A stretch of 64,000 nucleotides of DNA from CALMFG01 sp963666035. GTDB taxonomy: Bacteria > Bacillota > Clostridia > Christensenellales > CALMFG01. Location of the stretch: assembly GCA_963666035.2 (NCBI GenBank), contig CAXXJI010000003.1, positions 124,001-188,000 of the forward strand, in the 5' to 3' direction. The notes under the pieces were generated by a model that saw only the letters and a program-made list of their open reading frames with translations, was not told where the DNA came from and searched no databases. The position numbers and the translations under genes are program-made. Shown here in pieces: positions 7,344 through 16,058 of the stretch (its first letter is position 1; every line of letters begins with the position of its first letter).

Positions 7344-9767
7344 TTATTCGTACATCATCGCAGGCAGCCAGTAGGTGTTGTTGTAGATATCGGTTAAACG
7401 ATAGGTGAACAGCACCGGATCGTCGCCCACCGAAACGTTGGAGATTTCGATATCCCCCGAAACGGTCATCGGATCGCCGAGGTAGTAGGAATCGTCGTAG
7501 GTTTCATCGTAATGATAAAAATCGCAGAGGAAATCCAACTCATCGCCGTCTTGAAGCTGGGTTAAACCCTTGGCTACCGAGCCGTCATCATAGACCGTTC
7601 GCGCGCCCAGCACTTCGCCGTAGGGCACCTGGTCGGTAAAGCTTAAGATAATCTGCACTTCCTCACCGTTGAGCTCGGCCGGTACATACCCGGTGATGGT
7701 GTACTTTTCTCCGCTCCATTCTTCGGATATCATGTAGTAGGCCACAACCTGTTCATTTAAAGCCAGCCAAGTTCCGTCGTAATCGATGATGAGGTCGCCG
7801 TCGTCGTCAAAGTCAAAAACATTATCCAGGCCAAGGTCGATATATCCTTCGCTGTCATCCAAAAAGACATTCAATTCAATCGTCTGAATCAAATCCCATT
7901 CCGCATCGGTCAGTTGTAGCACATAACCGTCATTCTTTACGGTCAGAACCAGCTTATCGCTGTCCAAATGGTTTTCTTCGTAATAATCACTGTTTTCCTG
8001 CATGGATTCTGTGTCCACCCAGCCGAGTGGATTGGTGGTGCTGTCCGGACTTAATACGGAACCTATGATGCTGCCAAAATCAGCGTTGGAGATCAGCGAA
8101 CCGATGAGGCCGCCAACCAAACTGCCGCCAAGCGAGGAACTGTCCCCGGTGATGCCGCTTAAAATGGAGCCGAACGGGCTGGAAGAACCCGTGGTAATCG
8201 CTTGTCCGCCGGCTTCTACGTTCGCAAAGCGCTTGATGGTGTCGCTGTAAGTGCCGTCCATACCGATTTCGTCGTAGGTATTGAGGATGCCGCTTAAGCT
8301 TCCAAGCGAATTGAACGGGAAGAAGATGGAAATGCCGTTGGCATCTGCGATGGTGCTGGAAGTCCGGTTGTATTTGATGGTGCCTTTCAGCGCATCAATC
8401 AGCGCATTCGCTTCATCGGTACCGAGATTCTGAGCCAGGTGGATGAGGTCCACCTGATCCAGCCGGGAAGGCTGACCAAATTCGCGGGATCCGGAGCGTG
8501 CCTTGGCAATGGTTTCATACTGGTCGGTTTCGATCATATCGCCGGTGGAAACAGCAAAGGCGTTAAACGCCTCGGGTACTGTGCCCGCAAATTCCGCAAG
8601 ATCAATCAGCGAAAGCGTGGTCTGTTCACGCGCCGAATTCTGATAGCATTTTTCGGTAAAATCATCGATGATGATCTGACCGAGCTTGGTGGTCTCAATC
8701 GAGGTGTTGTCCGAAAGGGCGTCTACCCAGCCGGTATAGTACCAGCCGATGCCGGGTTCGGTTTCTTCGGATGCGAGCATATAATCCGCGTGCTGTTCCA
8801 GCATCACAGCCGTTTCGTACGTGGCCATCAGACACGCATCAAAGCCGATCAGGTCAAAATCAACATTCGATTTGGAAAGCGCCGAATGGATTTCGTCCAG
8901 TGTCATGGTGTCATTGCTGGCGAATTCATCGTGCCCGTAGCCTGCGGCCGAACCGCCGCCATGATCCCACATCACCAGCATATACCGGTTGGCGGGGAAG
9001 TTTGTCTTGCAGTAGGTGACAAAATCGCTCAGCGTGTTCGGGTCGGTCATAATCTTGATGCCGAGGTTGTCCTGCAACGGTTCAAGCCCGCCGCTGACGC
9101 ACCGGTAGCGCTGGTTGGTTTTGCTGCTGATCACGCTGTTCTGCCATTTGGAAGCACCGCCGGTTTCGACGATGATATTAACATTGTCGGCGATGTCTGC
9201 GCTTATAATTTCATTCAAATCGCGTGTGGCCATACCGCCGCTGGATTCCAGATCCGAGCCCAGCATATAGATCATCACAGTGACGGTGTCTTGGCCGCCG
9301 CCCAAGATAGTTGTGCGTTTGTCACGGGCCAGGTTGGAAACCGTGGTGTCCAAAGCCGCCGAGTTGGTGTTGCTGATGCCTGAGCTGGAAGATTCGTCCG
9401 AGGTGTACTCCGATCCGGTCAGACCGGAAAGCATATCGCCCGAACCCAAGTCCAAGGCACCGCTACCGAAACAGGCGCGCAGGATGAAAAAGCCGACAAC
9501 GATAATGATGCCGATAATGATGATTTTTTTAAGGCTCAGCCCGCCGGAAGCGCTTTTGCCGGAGGAGGAACCGAACATTCCGCCGAACCCGCCCGAAGAA
9601 CTGCCGTATGAGCCGCCGGAAGAGGACGATCCGGTTTTCGGCCGGCTGCTGTAACTGGAATTGGCCCCGACAGGCCGGCTTGATCCCGACTTCTCTCTTC
9701 GGGAAACACTGCCGCCGCCTGAGGTGACGTGCTTTTCACGTCCTTTATTTTTGATATCTCTATCCAT
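7344..9767 (-). CDS. Membrane-anchored clostripain-family (C11) cysteine peptidase
   Basis: About 807 residues. Order: a Ser/Gly-rich basic N-terminal tail, one transmembrane helix near residues 80-98, a C11 peptidase domain, then a long acidic C-terminal region rich in beta strands. The catalytic His is in 'MWDHGGG' (about residue 269) and Cys in 'GFDACLM' (about 312), the diagnostic clostripain dyad. With the helix as anchor the peptidase faces outside. Clostripain cuts after arginine; specificity here is untested. An in-frame TTG at 9803 could extend the protein, but AAGGAG lies inside that extension, so the ATG at 9767 is preferred despite a long spacer. Confidence 0.9.
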   Translation of the reverse strand: MDRDIKNKGREKHVTSGGGSVSRREKSGSSRPVGANSSYSSRPKTGSSSSGGSYGSSSGGFGGMFGSSSGKSASGGLSLKKIIIIGIIIVVGFFILRACFGSGALDLGSGDMLSGLTGSEYTSDESSSSGISNTNSAALDTTVSNLARDKRTTILGGGQDTVTVMIYMLGSDLESSGGMATRDLNEIISADIADNVNIIVETGGASKWQNSVISSKTNQRYRCVSGGLEPLQDNLGIKIMTDPNTLSDFVTYCKTNFPANRYMLVMWDHGGGSAAGYGHDEFASNDTMTLDEIHSALSKSNVDFDLIGFDACLMATYETAVMLEQHADYMLASEETEPGIGWYYTGWVDALSDNTSIETTKLGQIIIDDFTEKCYQNSAREQTTLSLIDLAEFAGTVPEAFNAFAVSTGDMIETDQYETIAKARSGSREFGQPSRLDQVDLIHLAQNLGTDEANALIDALKGTIKYNRTSSTIADANGISIFFPFNSLGSLSGILNTYDEIGMDGTYSDTIKRFANVEAGGQAITTGSSSPFGSILSGITGDSSSLGGSLVGGLIGSLISNADFGSIIGSVLSPDSTTNPLGWVDTESMQENSDYYEENHLDSDKLVLTVKNDGYVLQLTDAEWDLIQTIELNVFLDDSEGYIDLGLDNVFDFDDDGDLIIDYDGTWLALNEQVVAYYMISEEWSGEKYTITGYVPAELNGEEVQIILSFTDQVPYGEVLGARTVYDDGSVAKGLTQLQDGDELDFLCDFYHYDETYDDSYYLGDPMTVSGDIEISNVSVGDDPVLFTYRLTDIYNNTYWLPAMMYE

Positions 9768-9820
9768 ATATTCTTTTTTTCTCCTTAAATAATACTTATC
9801 CAATCGAACGATATAAGCTG

Positions 9821-9850
9821 ATTATACCACGCAAACGAAGTGTTTTTGAA
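9821..9850 (-). promoter_or_regulatory. Candidate promoter of the clostripain-family gene
   Basis: Leftward -10 TATAAT (9826-9821) with a weak -35 TTCAAA 18 bases upstream (9850-9845). It falls in the 137-base gap behind the SGNH gene, so the protease is probably transcribed separately. Confidence 0.5.
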
Positions 9851-9904
9851 GAATAATTACCTTGTTTTTACATTGCAAAAAGAAGAGGGAAACGGGACTG
9901 TGTT

Positions 9905-10912
9905 TTATGGCCTTGAGTACGCGGGCGTGGTTAAAAGATAATCAATCAAGAGCCTGCCCATCACCTCAGCGCCGCGGCCGTTTAAGTGGTCGGAATCCGA
10001 GAACATGGAGACATCAAAAGGTCCGGCGTTGAGCAGATTATAATCGATATGCGTGATGCCATATTTCTCGGTCACTTTGGTCATCTCTTGCGTAAACAGC
10101 GCGTAATTCTTGGAAAGGCTCAGCGAGTATTCTGGGAAAGGTGCTGTCACTATAACCAAATTGATATTGTTATCTTCGCACAGCGCGATAATTCTGTCGA
10201 GGTACGCCATCTGCGCTTCGGAAGCACCTTTGTAGACATAGCCGTTTAATAGATTATCGTTGATAAGGCTGTTTTCGCTGACTACATGATTGCTGTAGAC
10301 ATAGCCTTTGTCTTTATAGTATTCGGTTTGAACGGCTTTTTCGTGTTTGGTCACATCGGTCAGCCATGAGATTAGATGTCGGCGATAGCGTAAGATTTTA
10401 AGGCTGTACACGAATTTGTCCTTAACGGAAAATACATCCCGCCAGAATTCAGTTTTGACTGGGGAAGGACGCATATAGTCATAAGCGTAGATGTTTTGGT
10501 CGATATAATGATCGTTTTTAAAAATGACAAAATTGACTTCCAGCACCGCGGTGCTCGGCGTATGATGCTGCAGAACATCCTCCAAAATATAATAAGATGT
10601 ATCGAGCATCTGAGCGGAAGAGCCCATATTAAAGGCACGGGTACCCAGCGCGGTTTCAAACTGAGCCGGATCCAGCGAACGGTACATGTGCGACGAACCT
10701 AAGAATAAAAGATCAATTGAATCATCGGGCAGGGCGTTATACTCGGCGTACCGCTGGTAAGGATAGAAATCGGGTGCCTGAATGTCCTGGTCATACATCG
10801 CTTCCAGCATCTCGCCGAAACCTAAAACGAGTAGCGCAAACAACAGCACAAACAACAGCACCTGCCGCGCTCTTTTAGCCTTAGAACTGGAAGTAAACAA
10901 ATTCAATCGCAT
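9905..10912 (-). CDS. SGNH/DltD-like membrane-anchored hydrolase
   Basis: A 335-residue protein with an N-terminal membrane helix (LLFVLLFALLVLGFGEML) and an extracellular SGNH-type fold. The nucleophile block is 'LLFLGSSHMYRSL' and the C-terminal Asp-His pair is in 'DSDHLNGRGA'. Such proteins are encoded beside MBOAT acyltransferases and complete O-acylation of surface polymers, as DltD and AlgJ/AlgX do. Start: ATG at 10912, nine bases after GGAG, rather than the TTG at 10927. Its start lies inside the end of the MBOAT gene (32-base overlap), indicating coupled translation. Confidence 0.82.
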   Translation of the reverse strand: MRLNLFTSSSKAKRARQVLLFVLLFALLVLGFGEMLEAMYDQDIQAPDFYPYQRYAEYNALPDDSIDLLFLGSSHMYRSLDPAQFETALGTRAFNMGSSAQMLDTSYYILEDVLQHHTPSTAVLEVNFVIFKNDHYIDQNIYAYDYMRPSPVKTEFWRDVFSVKDKFVYSLKILRYRRHLISWLTDVTKHEKAVQTEYYKDKGYVYSNHVVSENSLINDNLLNGYVYKGASEAQMAYLDRIIALCEDNNINLVIVTAPFPEYSLSLSKNYALFTQEMTKVTEKYGITHIDYNLLNAGPFDVSMFSDSDHLNGRGAEVMGRLLIDYLLTTPAYSRP

Positions 10913-12350
10913 TTTCAAACACTCCAAACAGAATTATGGAAAACACAAGCGCCAGACCCAACGCCCACTTGATGGGTTTGGGAGTGCGGGTTTCCGCCGA
11001 GAACAAAGGCGTTTTGCGCTCAATGAGTTCGGCGATCATCAGCACAGCCAGAGAAACAATCGCAAACGCCATCTCAACGCGGCCAAGGCCCATGGAACCG
11101 AACATGGTTTTCAGCGCTGAAAGGCTGAGCATCTCCCGGCTGACATGGGTAATACCTTGAAACATATAGATGGCTTTATCAAAACTTTCGGCGCGGAAGA
11201 AGACAAGGCCAAACAGAAAAACGATAAACGTATATCCAACCTGCAAAAACTTATGTAGCAGCGGTGCCTTGTTCAGCCCCAGCCACTCGGCACTTTTTTG
11301 GCGTATATTTTTTGTCATACGCTCGAAGACCAGAAATACGGCTTGTATAACGCCCCAAAGGATAAAGCCCCAATTAGCGCCGTGCCAGAGGCCGCTGATG
11401 GCAAAAGTGATGAAGATATTGATATAGGTGCGGATGGTGCCGCGTCGGCTGCCGCCCAAAGGGAAATACACATAGTCCCGAAACCACGAGGACAGCGAGA
11501 TATGCCAGCGCCGCCACATCTCGGTGATGGATTTTGAAAAAAATGGGCGTTTAAAGTTCTCCATCAAATCGAAGCCCATCACTTTGGCCGCACCGATGGC
11601 AATATCTGAATAGCCGCTAAAATCGCCGTAGACTTGGAAAGCGAACATGATGGTGGCGGTCAAAAAAGCGACGCCGTTGTAACTGCCCGGGTTGCCGTAT
11701 ACTGTGTTGACCAGAACCGCCATCCGGTCGGCGATGACGACTTTTTTAAAAAAGCCCCAAGCCATACGTTTTAGACCATAAACCATCCGGTCAAAGTCGA
11801 AAGTCTGCTTTTTATAGAACTGCGGCAGAAGATGCGAGCTTCGCTCGATGGGGCCTGCGACCAGCTGAGGGAAAAAGCTGACGTACAGGGCAAAAATACC
11901 GAAATGGGTCTCGGGCTCGCGTTTGCCACGATAAACGTCAATGGTGTAACTTAAGGTCTGGAAGGTATAAAACGAAATACCCATGGGGAGGAGCAGGTTG
12001 AACTGAGGGGCCTCGTAGGCAACATGCATCGCCGAAAAAAGCGAGCCCAGGGTGACGCTGAAGAAGTTAAAGTATTTAAAGACAAATAAAAGGCCGAGGT
12101 TGGTAAAAAGAGAAAGCAGCAGGAACGCTTTGCGCTTGCGTTTTTCGGTTTGTTTCGACATCCAGATGCTGGCGAAGTAGTCGATGATGGTGGAAAGAAA
12201 GATTAAGAGAACGTAGGCCGGTTTCCACGCCATGTAGAAATAATAAGACGCGGCGAGCAACAGCACCCAGCGATATTTATGGGGTAAAATAAAATATAAA
12301 ACGGTGACGACAGGGAAAAATATTAAGAATTCAAATGAATTAAACAGCAT
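10881..12350 (-). CDS. MBOAT-family O-acyltransferase (DltB/AlgI-like)
   Basis: A polytopic membrane protein of 489 residues that moves acyl groups across the membrane for O-acylation of cell-surface polysaccharide or teichoic acid. Seen: the typical opening 'LLFNSFEFLIFFPVV', the central 'FPQLVAGPIERSSHLLPQF' block, 'YSDIAIGAAKVMGFDLMENF', and the catalytic-His region 'ISGLWHGANWGFILWG'. With the overlapping SGNH gene it forms a two-gene O-acylation unit. No dltA/dltC genes are adjacent, so acetylation is more likely than D-alanylation; that is an inference. Confidence 0.92.
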   Translation of the reverse strand: MLFNSFEFLIFFPVVTVLYFILPHKYRWVLLLAASYYFYMAWKPAYVLLIFLSTIIDYFASIWMSKQTEKRKRKAFLLLSLFTNLGLLFVFKYFNFFSVTLGSLFSAMHVAYEAPQFNLLLPMGISFYTFQTLSYTIDVYRGKREPETHFGIFALYVSFFPQLVAGPIERSSHLLPQFYKKQTFDFDRMVYGLKRMAWGFFKKVVIADRMAVLVNTVYGNPGSYNGVAFLTATIMFAFQVYGDFSGYSDIAIGAAKVMGFDLMENFKRPFFSKSITEMWRRWHISLSSWFRDYVYFPLGGSRRGTIRTYINIFITFAISGLWHGANWGFILWGVIQAVFLVFERMTKNIRQKSAEWLGLNKAPLLHKFLQVGYTFIVFLFGLVFFRAESFDKAIYMFQGITHVSREMLSLSALKTMFGSMGLGRVEMAFAIVSLAVLMIAELIERKTPLFSAETRTPKPIKWALGLALVFSIILFGVFENAIEFVYFQF

Positions 12351-12416
12351 GCAGCGCCTCGTACCGATTTATATTTTTTCATCAAAAAAAGCATATCAAT
12401 GAGATATACTTTTTCC

Positions 12417-12445
12417 ATTATATGCGATTTACTTCGGTATTTCAA
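12417..12445 (-). promoter_or_regulatory. Sigma-A promoter of the MBOAT-SGNH operon
   Basis: Leftward -35 TTGAAA (12445-12440), a 17-base spacer and -10 TATAAT (12422-12417). Just downstream is an imperfect dyad, GCATATC-N5-GATATAC, at 12391-12409, a possible operator in the leader. Confidence 0.65.
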
Positions 12446-12467
12446 GATGGTTAAAATCACTTTAAGC

Positions 12468-13007
12468 TTAATGGTCCATTAAGGCATACACCTTCTCAAT
12501 CGTGTTGATATTCCGGCTGGTGAGCGACGTTGTATATTTTCTGCCCAAGGCTTCCTTGCCAAAGGCTGAGCTTAGGGTTTCACCTTTCGGGATCTGCCAG
12601 AGAAGGCCGCTTGCCATGGTAACCAATGTTTCATGTACGGCGTGGGGGATGGTCTTAAAATAATGACTTAAGGCGATAATGGCGTTAAGGTCGTCGCAGA
12701 CTAAAAAGTATTGATGGTAGTCCTCGGGCACCACGCTTTGGCCGGCGCGCTCGGAAATCTCCGTCAACTGAGTGGATGTGCGAAGAAAAATATGCGCATC
12801 ATATGAAAAGGAGTTGGAAAGTCCACGTTCGATCAAGAGCTTCAGCGCTTTGATGTCCGATTTGGCGCTAAAAACCACATTTCCGGTGCCAAGAACAGTG
12901 ACGGCATCCAAAAAACCCATCGCCTTAAAGGCTTCGGTTAAGTCCTGCATTTTCATCTTGACGCCGTTTACGTTGATACCGCGTAAAAATGCACAATACT
13001 TGGTCAT
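12468..13007 (-). CDS. DUF1697 family protein
   Basis: A 179-residue protein of the DUF1697 family, recognised by the opening 'YCAFLRGINVNGVKMKM' and 'LGTGNVVF', then a C-terminal end with 'TSLTSRNINTIEKV'. The biochemical role of the family is unknown. The ATG at 13007 follows GGGAG by seven bases and gives the typical family start (M-T-K-Y-x-A-F-L-R-G-I-N); a longer TTG-initiated form from 13034 is unlikely. It stands alone between leftward neighbours. Confidence 0.88.
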   Translation of the reverse strand: MTKYCAFLRGINVNGVKMKMQDLTEAFKAMGFLDAVTVLGTGNVVFSAKSDIKALKLLIERGLSNSFSYDAHIFLRTSTQLTEISERAGQSVVPEDYHQYFLVCDDLNAIIALSHYFKTIPHAVHETLVTMASGLLWQIPKGETLSSAFGKEALGRKYTTSLTSRNINTIEKVYALMDH

Positions 13008-13137
13008 GATTTTCTCCCTAGAGCATGTAATCAATATATATTATAACCCTTTTTTGACATTTTACACTGAATTCTTTATGTGAAATTATAGGTTTATGCC
13101 GTCTAGAGCCAATTAAACTGATAAAAATATAGGTTTA

Positions 13138-14325
13138 TTAGATAGATTGATTTTTGCTTACGGTATGGTAGAGCACCGCGACTGAGAATAGACAAACCGC
13201 CGTCATCACGGCACCTGTCCGCCAAACACCGGAAATGGACATGCCGGAAATGAGAGCTGCGCCGATGAGGCTGCTGAGCACACCGCCGCCGCGGGCCGCA
13301 AAAGAGGTGAGGCTGAGCATGGAGGCGCGGACGCTGTCGGTCACGGACTGGTTGATCAGCGTCTGCTCAAACACGGTCAGCATGCCGATCGTGAGATATA
13401 TTATGATATACACAGCGGAAAATCCGCCACGAGTCACTTGAAAGGAAAGCAGGGCAATAAAAGTGGTGATAACGAACGCGGACAGAAGATACATCCGCCA
13501 GGAGGAGGAAGTGCTTTTGGCTTGGATACGTGTCACCAAAAAACTGCCGACAGCAGTTGCGCCGAATCCGGAGGCGCTGAGGAATCCAAGTAAGACTTGT
13601 GCTTTTCCAGCACTGATCTCAGCCAGCCGCGGCTGCCAATAGGTTTCCAGCATAAACTGAACAAAGCCAAAGGCGGCAATGCAAAACAAAATCAGCATCA
13701 GAATTTTCCTGCCAAGTAGGGTGCGGCCCATATGCGCGAGATGCGCCCGTATAGGGGGACTTTTTATTCCGATAGGCCGAGATTCTTTTAATATGGACAA
13801 GGCAAAAACAAAGAGTACAGCATTAAGTGCGATACGTATAATCAGATGCAGTGAATAGCCTTGAGAAAAAGGAACAAAGCCGCCGGCCAGCGCCCCGGCC
13901 ATCAATCCGGCAGCCTCACTGACGCGCAAAGTGCCAATGACACCGTGAAGTCTCTGCTCGCCAGATTCGGCCAGCGTTTCCTCAATGATCAGTGCATCCG
14001 CGCTTCCCGAGGCAAAAGCGACACCGAGACCCATCAAAAGTAATCCCGCAGCCACGACGGCAAAGGAAGCGGAAAATAAAAGCACAATGCAAGAGGCCGC
14101 CGAGAGTAGAACGGAAGTTAAAAAGGCGGTTTTCCTGCCGAAAATATCGGCAAAAACGCCGGTAGGGACTTCGGCGGTAATTACAGCTGCGGCATATATG
14201 CCGAAAGCCAGCCCCATGGTCTGCAGAGTACAGCCGTGTGCGATGAACAGCAGGCTCTGTACTGGCAAGATCAGTCCCAGAGAAAAGCTGGTCAGAAAAG
14301 CTAAAAGGTTATAGCGTATTTTCAT
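13138..14325 (-). CDS. MFS transporter, drug-efflux type
   Basis: A 395-residue, roughly 12-helix major facilitator. The loop 2-3 motif 'GVFADIFGRKTAFL' matches the family signature G-x-x-x-D-x-x-G-R-K. It resembles uncharacterised Bacillota efflux MFS proteins. Its start overlaps the upstream helix-turn-helix regulator by 17 bases, so the regulator and transporter form one operon, and the transporter is probably induced by a ligand sensed by that regulator. Confidence 0.85.
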   Translation of the reverse strand: MKIRYNLLAFLTSFSLGLILPVQSLLFIAHGCTLQTMGLAFGIYAAAVITAEVPTGVFADIFGRKTAFLTSVLLSAASCIVLLFSASFAVVAAGLLLMGLGVAFASGSADALIIEETLAESGEQRLHGVIGTLRVSEAAGLMAGALAGGFVPFSQGYSLHLIIRIALNAVLFVFALSILKESRPIGIKSPPIRAHLAHMGRTLLGRKILMLILFCIAAFGFVQFMLETYWQPRLAEISAGKAQVLLGFLSASGFGATAVGSFLVTRIQAKSTSSSWRMYLLSAFVITTFIALLSFQVTRGGFSAVYIIIYLTIGMLTVFEQTLINQSVTDSVRASMLSLTSFAARGGGVLSSLIGAALISGMSISGVWRTGAVMTAVCLFSVAVLYHTVSKNQSI

Positions 14326-14878
14326 GGATGTCTTCTATATTATAAAGGATCAGGGCATATTCAAACGGATGTGTATCTGCTTTTCGTAGGCTGTTTTCGT
14401 CGGTAAAGCGTCTGATCGTGTCATACAGGGTCTCGGCTTGATCTTGCGTCAGGTGGACAACACCGGTCATCAGATCGCCCCAGAACGGTTCGGTTGCCGG
14501 GTTATCGTAGCCCTTCGGCATGGTTTTTGTAAAACTATCAAAGACCGAGGCGATCAGATTTTGTGCAACAACATTTCGCTCTGGTTGATGATCGGTCTTT
14601 GACATTCCGATGCTGACTGTGGCGGGAACCAGCGCGTAGAAAACGGCAGTGATGCCGTGAATCTGCTCGGTATGATGCTGGGCGACCAAGCCGATGTTTA
14701 CGAGCTTTAAGAGATGATGCTTGGCGGAGGATGGGGTAATATCCAGTGTATCCGCCAGCTTCTTGGCGGTAACCGGCAAACCGAGAATACCCATGGTGCG
14801 CAGGATGCGCTGGCGCAAGGGTTCCATGAAAATCCGTAAGTCCGCTTCGCTGGATAAGGTTATTATTTTCTTTTGCAT
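14309..14878 (-). CDS. ArsR-type winged-helix transcriptional regulator
   Basis: A 189-residue regulator with a winged HTH in the first 90 residues ('LRQRILRTMGILGLPVTAKKLADTLDITPSSAKHHLLKLVNIGLV'), followed by a longer C-terminal domain than a plain ArsR, probably for ligand binding or dimerisation. There is no cysteine metal box in the recognition helix, so metal sensing is not indicated. A strong promoter with a dyad between -35 and -10 sits just upstream, implying autorepression and control of the overlapping MFS gene. Confidence 0.85.
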   Translation of the reverse strand: MQKKIITLSSEADLRIFMEPLRQRILRTMGILGLPVTAKKLADTLDITPSSAKHHLLKLVNIGLVAQHHTEQIHGITAVFYALVPATVSIGMSKTDHQPERNVVAQNLIASVFDSFTKTMPKGYDNPATEPFWGDLMTGVVHLTQDQAETLYDTIRRFTDENSLRKADTHPFEYALILYNIEDIHENTL

Positions 14879-14905
14879 TTTATATCACTCCTTATCGATT
14901 CATAA

Positions 14906-14935
14906 ATTATAACGTAATAATAAATGTTACGTCAA
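14906..14935 (-). promoter_or_regulatory. Sigma-A promoter of the regulator-MFS operon
   Basis: Leftward -35 TTGACG (14935-14930), 18-base spacer, -10 TATAAT (14911-14906), about 28 bases before the regulator start. The spacer and -35 contain the dyad listed separately. Confidence 0.75.
14912..14932. promoter_or_regulatory. Candidate operator inside the promoter
   Basis: Inverted repeat ACGTAA-N9-TTACGT occupying the space between -35 and -10, overlapping the -35. Binding here would block RNA polymerase, as expected for an autorepressing ArsR-type regulator. Confidence 0.6.
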
Positions 14936-15008
14936 GAGGTTATTTTTCCCCCAACTAATCAGACGAAAGTTACAGAAAGAATTTTAATCCATACCACTCG
15001 TACAGGTC

Positions 15009-15037
15009 TTGAACTCGGCATCCGCGTGTGCTAGGAT
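15009..15037 (+). promoter_or_regulatory. Candidate promoter of the EamA pair
   Basis: -35 TTGAAC (15009-15014), 17-base spacer, -10 TAGGAT (15032-15037), 53 bases before the first EamA gene. Confidence 0.5.
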
Positions 15038-15090
15038 GAGTCATACAATTACCTTAATTTTGTCTACGTTTATATGAAAGTGAGTATTTT

Positions 15091-16026
15091 ATGCTCGAGC
15101 AAAAATCAGCGCTCCCTTATTTCAGCGGCATCGGATTCTCTATCATTTTTGGTTTCTCATTTATGTTTTCGCGCATCGCGCTGCAAACGGCAACCACCTT
15201 CCAGCTGGTGGGCATCCGGTTTTTGTTTGCGCTGATCACATTTTTGGTACTGCTTGCGTTGAAAGTTATCAAACTAAACTTAACATGGAAGGATTTTGGA
15301 GTCATTCTGCCTCTGGCTGTGTTCCAGCCAGTCATCTACTTTATCGCCGAAACCAAAGGCATAGCGGGTACGTCCGCTTCGCTTTCAGGCATCTTTATGT
15401 CGCTTATCCCCATCTTCACGGCGGGACTTTCATTTGTGGTGCTGAAAGAAAAATTGACGCGGCTGCAGATTTTGTTTATTTTGCTGTCACTCGCGGGTGT
15501 GGCGCTGATTTCGCTGATGAGTTTCGGCGGCGGGCAGGAGAATATGACGGTTGGTATTTTGTTTCTCATCCTGGCCGTGGTCAGTGCATCGGTATATTCC
15601 GTTCTGACAAGAAAACTCACCCGAACCTATCGCCCGATCGAGATCACCTTTGTGATGATCGTGGTGGGGGCGGTGGTGTTTACGTTGACGGGATTGGTTG
15701 AATCGTGGACTAAGGGTTATGCCTATTTTGCGCCGCTGGCGGTTCCTTCGTTTGTAATCGCCAGTCTATATTTGGGGGTGCTTTCCTCGGTGGCGGCGTT
15801 CTTTTTGATGAACTATACCGGGTCACAGGTGACGGCTTCGCAGAATGCCTTGTTTGCCAACCTCGTTACGGTCATCGCCATCATCGCCGGTGGAGTTTTC
15901 TTGAAGGAAAAAATATATACCTATCAAATCATCGGGTCAATATTGATTATTGCAGGCGTTTGGGGCGCCAACGCGTTTGCCGAACGCGCCATACCGCCAA
16001 ATCGGGATATCCCGATTGCAAAGTAA
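15091..16026 (+). CDS. EamA/DMT-family exporter, first of a tandem pair
   Basis: A 311-residue transporter with about ten membrane helices made of two EamA repeats (5+5). The first repeat begins 'FSGIGFSIIFGFSFMFSRIAL'; the second ends with the conserved 'ASQNALFANLVTVIAIIAGGVFLKE' segment. DMT family members export metabolites or amino acids; the substrate is unknown. The next gene is a close paralogue 32 bases downstream with the same terminal segment. No strong ribosome site is visible directly before the ATG (GTGAG is nearest). Confidence 0.88.
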   Translation: MLEQKSALPYFSGIGFSIIFGFSFMFSRIALQTATTFQLVGIRFLFALITFLVLLALKVIKLNLTWKDFGVILPLAVFQPVIYFIAETKGIAGTSASLSGIFMSLIPIFTAGLSFVVLKEKLTRLQILFILLSLAGVALISLMSFGGGQENMTVGILFLILAVVSASVYSVLTRKLTRTYRPIEITFVMIVVGAVVFTLTGLVESWTKGYAYFAPLAVPSFVIASLYLGVLSSVAAFFLMNYTGSQVTASQNALFANLVTVIAIIAGGVFLKEKIYTYQIIGSILIIAGVWGANAFAERAIPPNRDIPIAK

Positions 16027-16058
16027 AGTAACCGCATCAGTTTTAAGAAAGGTTTAAT

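Noticed and set aside
8439..9383. Long rightward frame of 314 codons opposite the clostripain-family gene
   Set aside because: It is the mirror of a strongly recognised protease (His and Cys motifs) on the other strand; the product has no domain and no ribosome site.
12351..12467. Riboswitch or sRNA in the MBOAT leader
   Set aside because: Only about 65 bases of leader with a short imperfect dyad; no known riboswitch fold can be seen.
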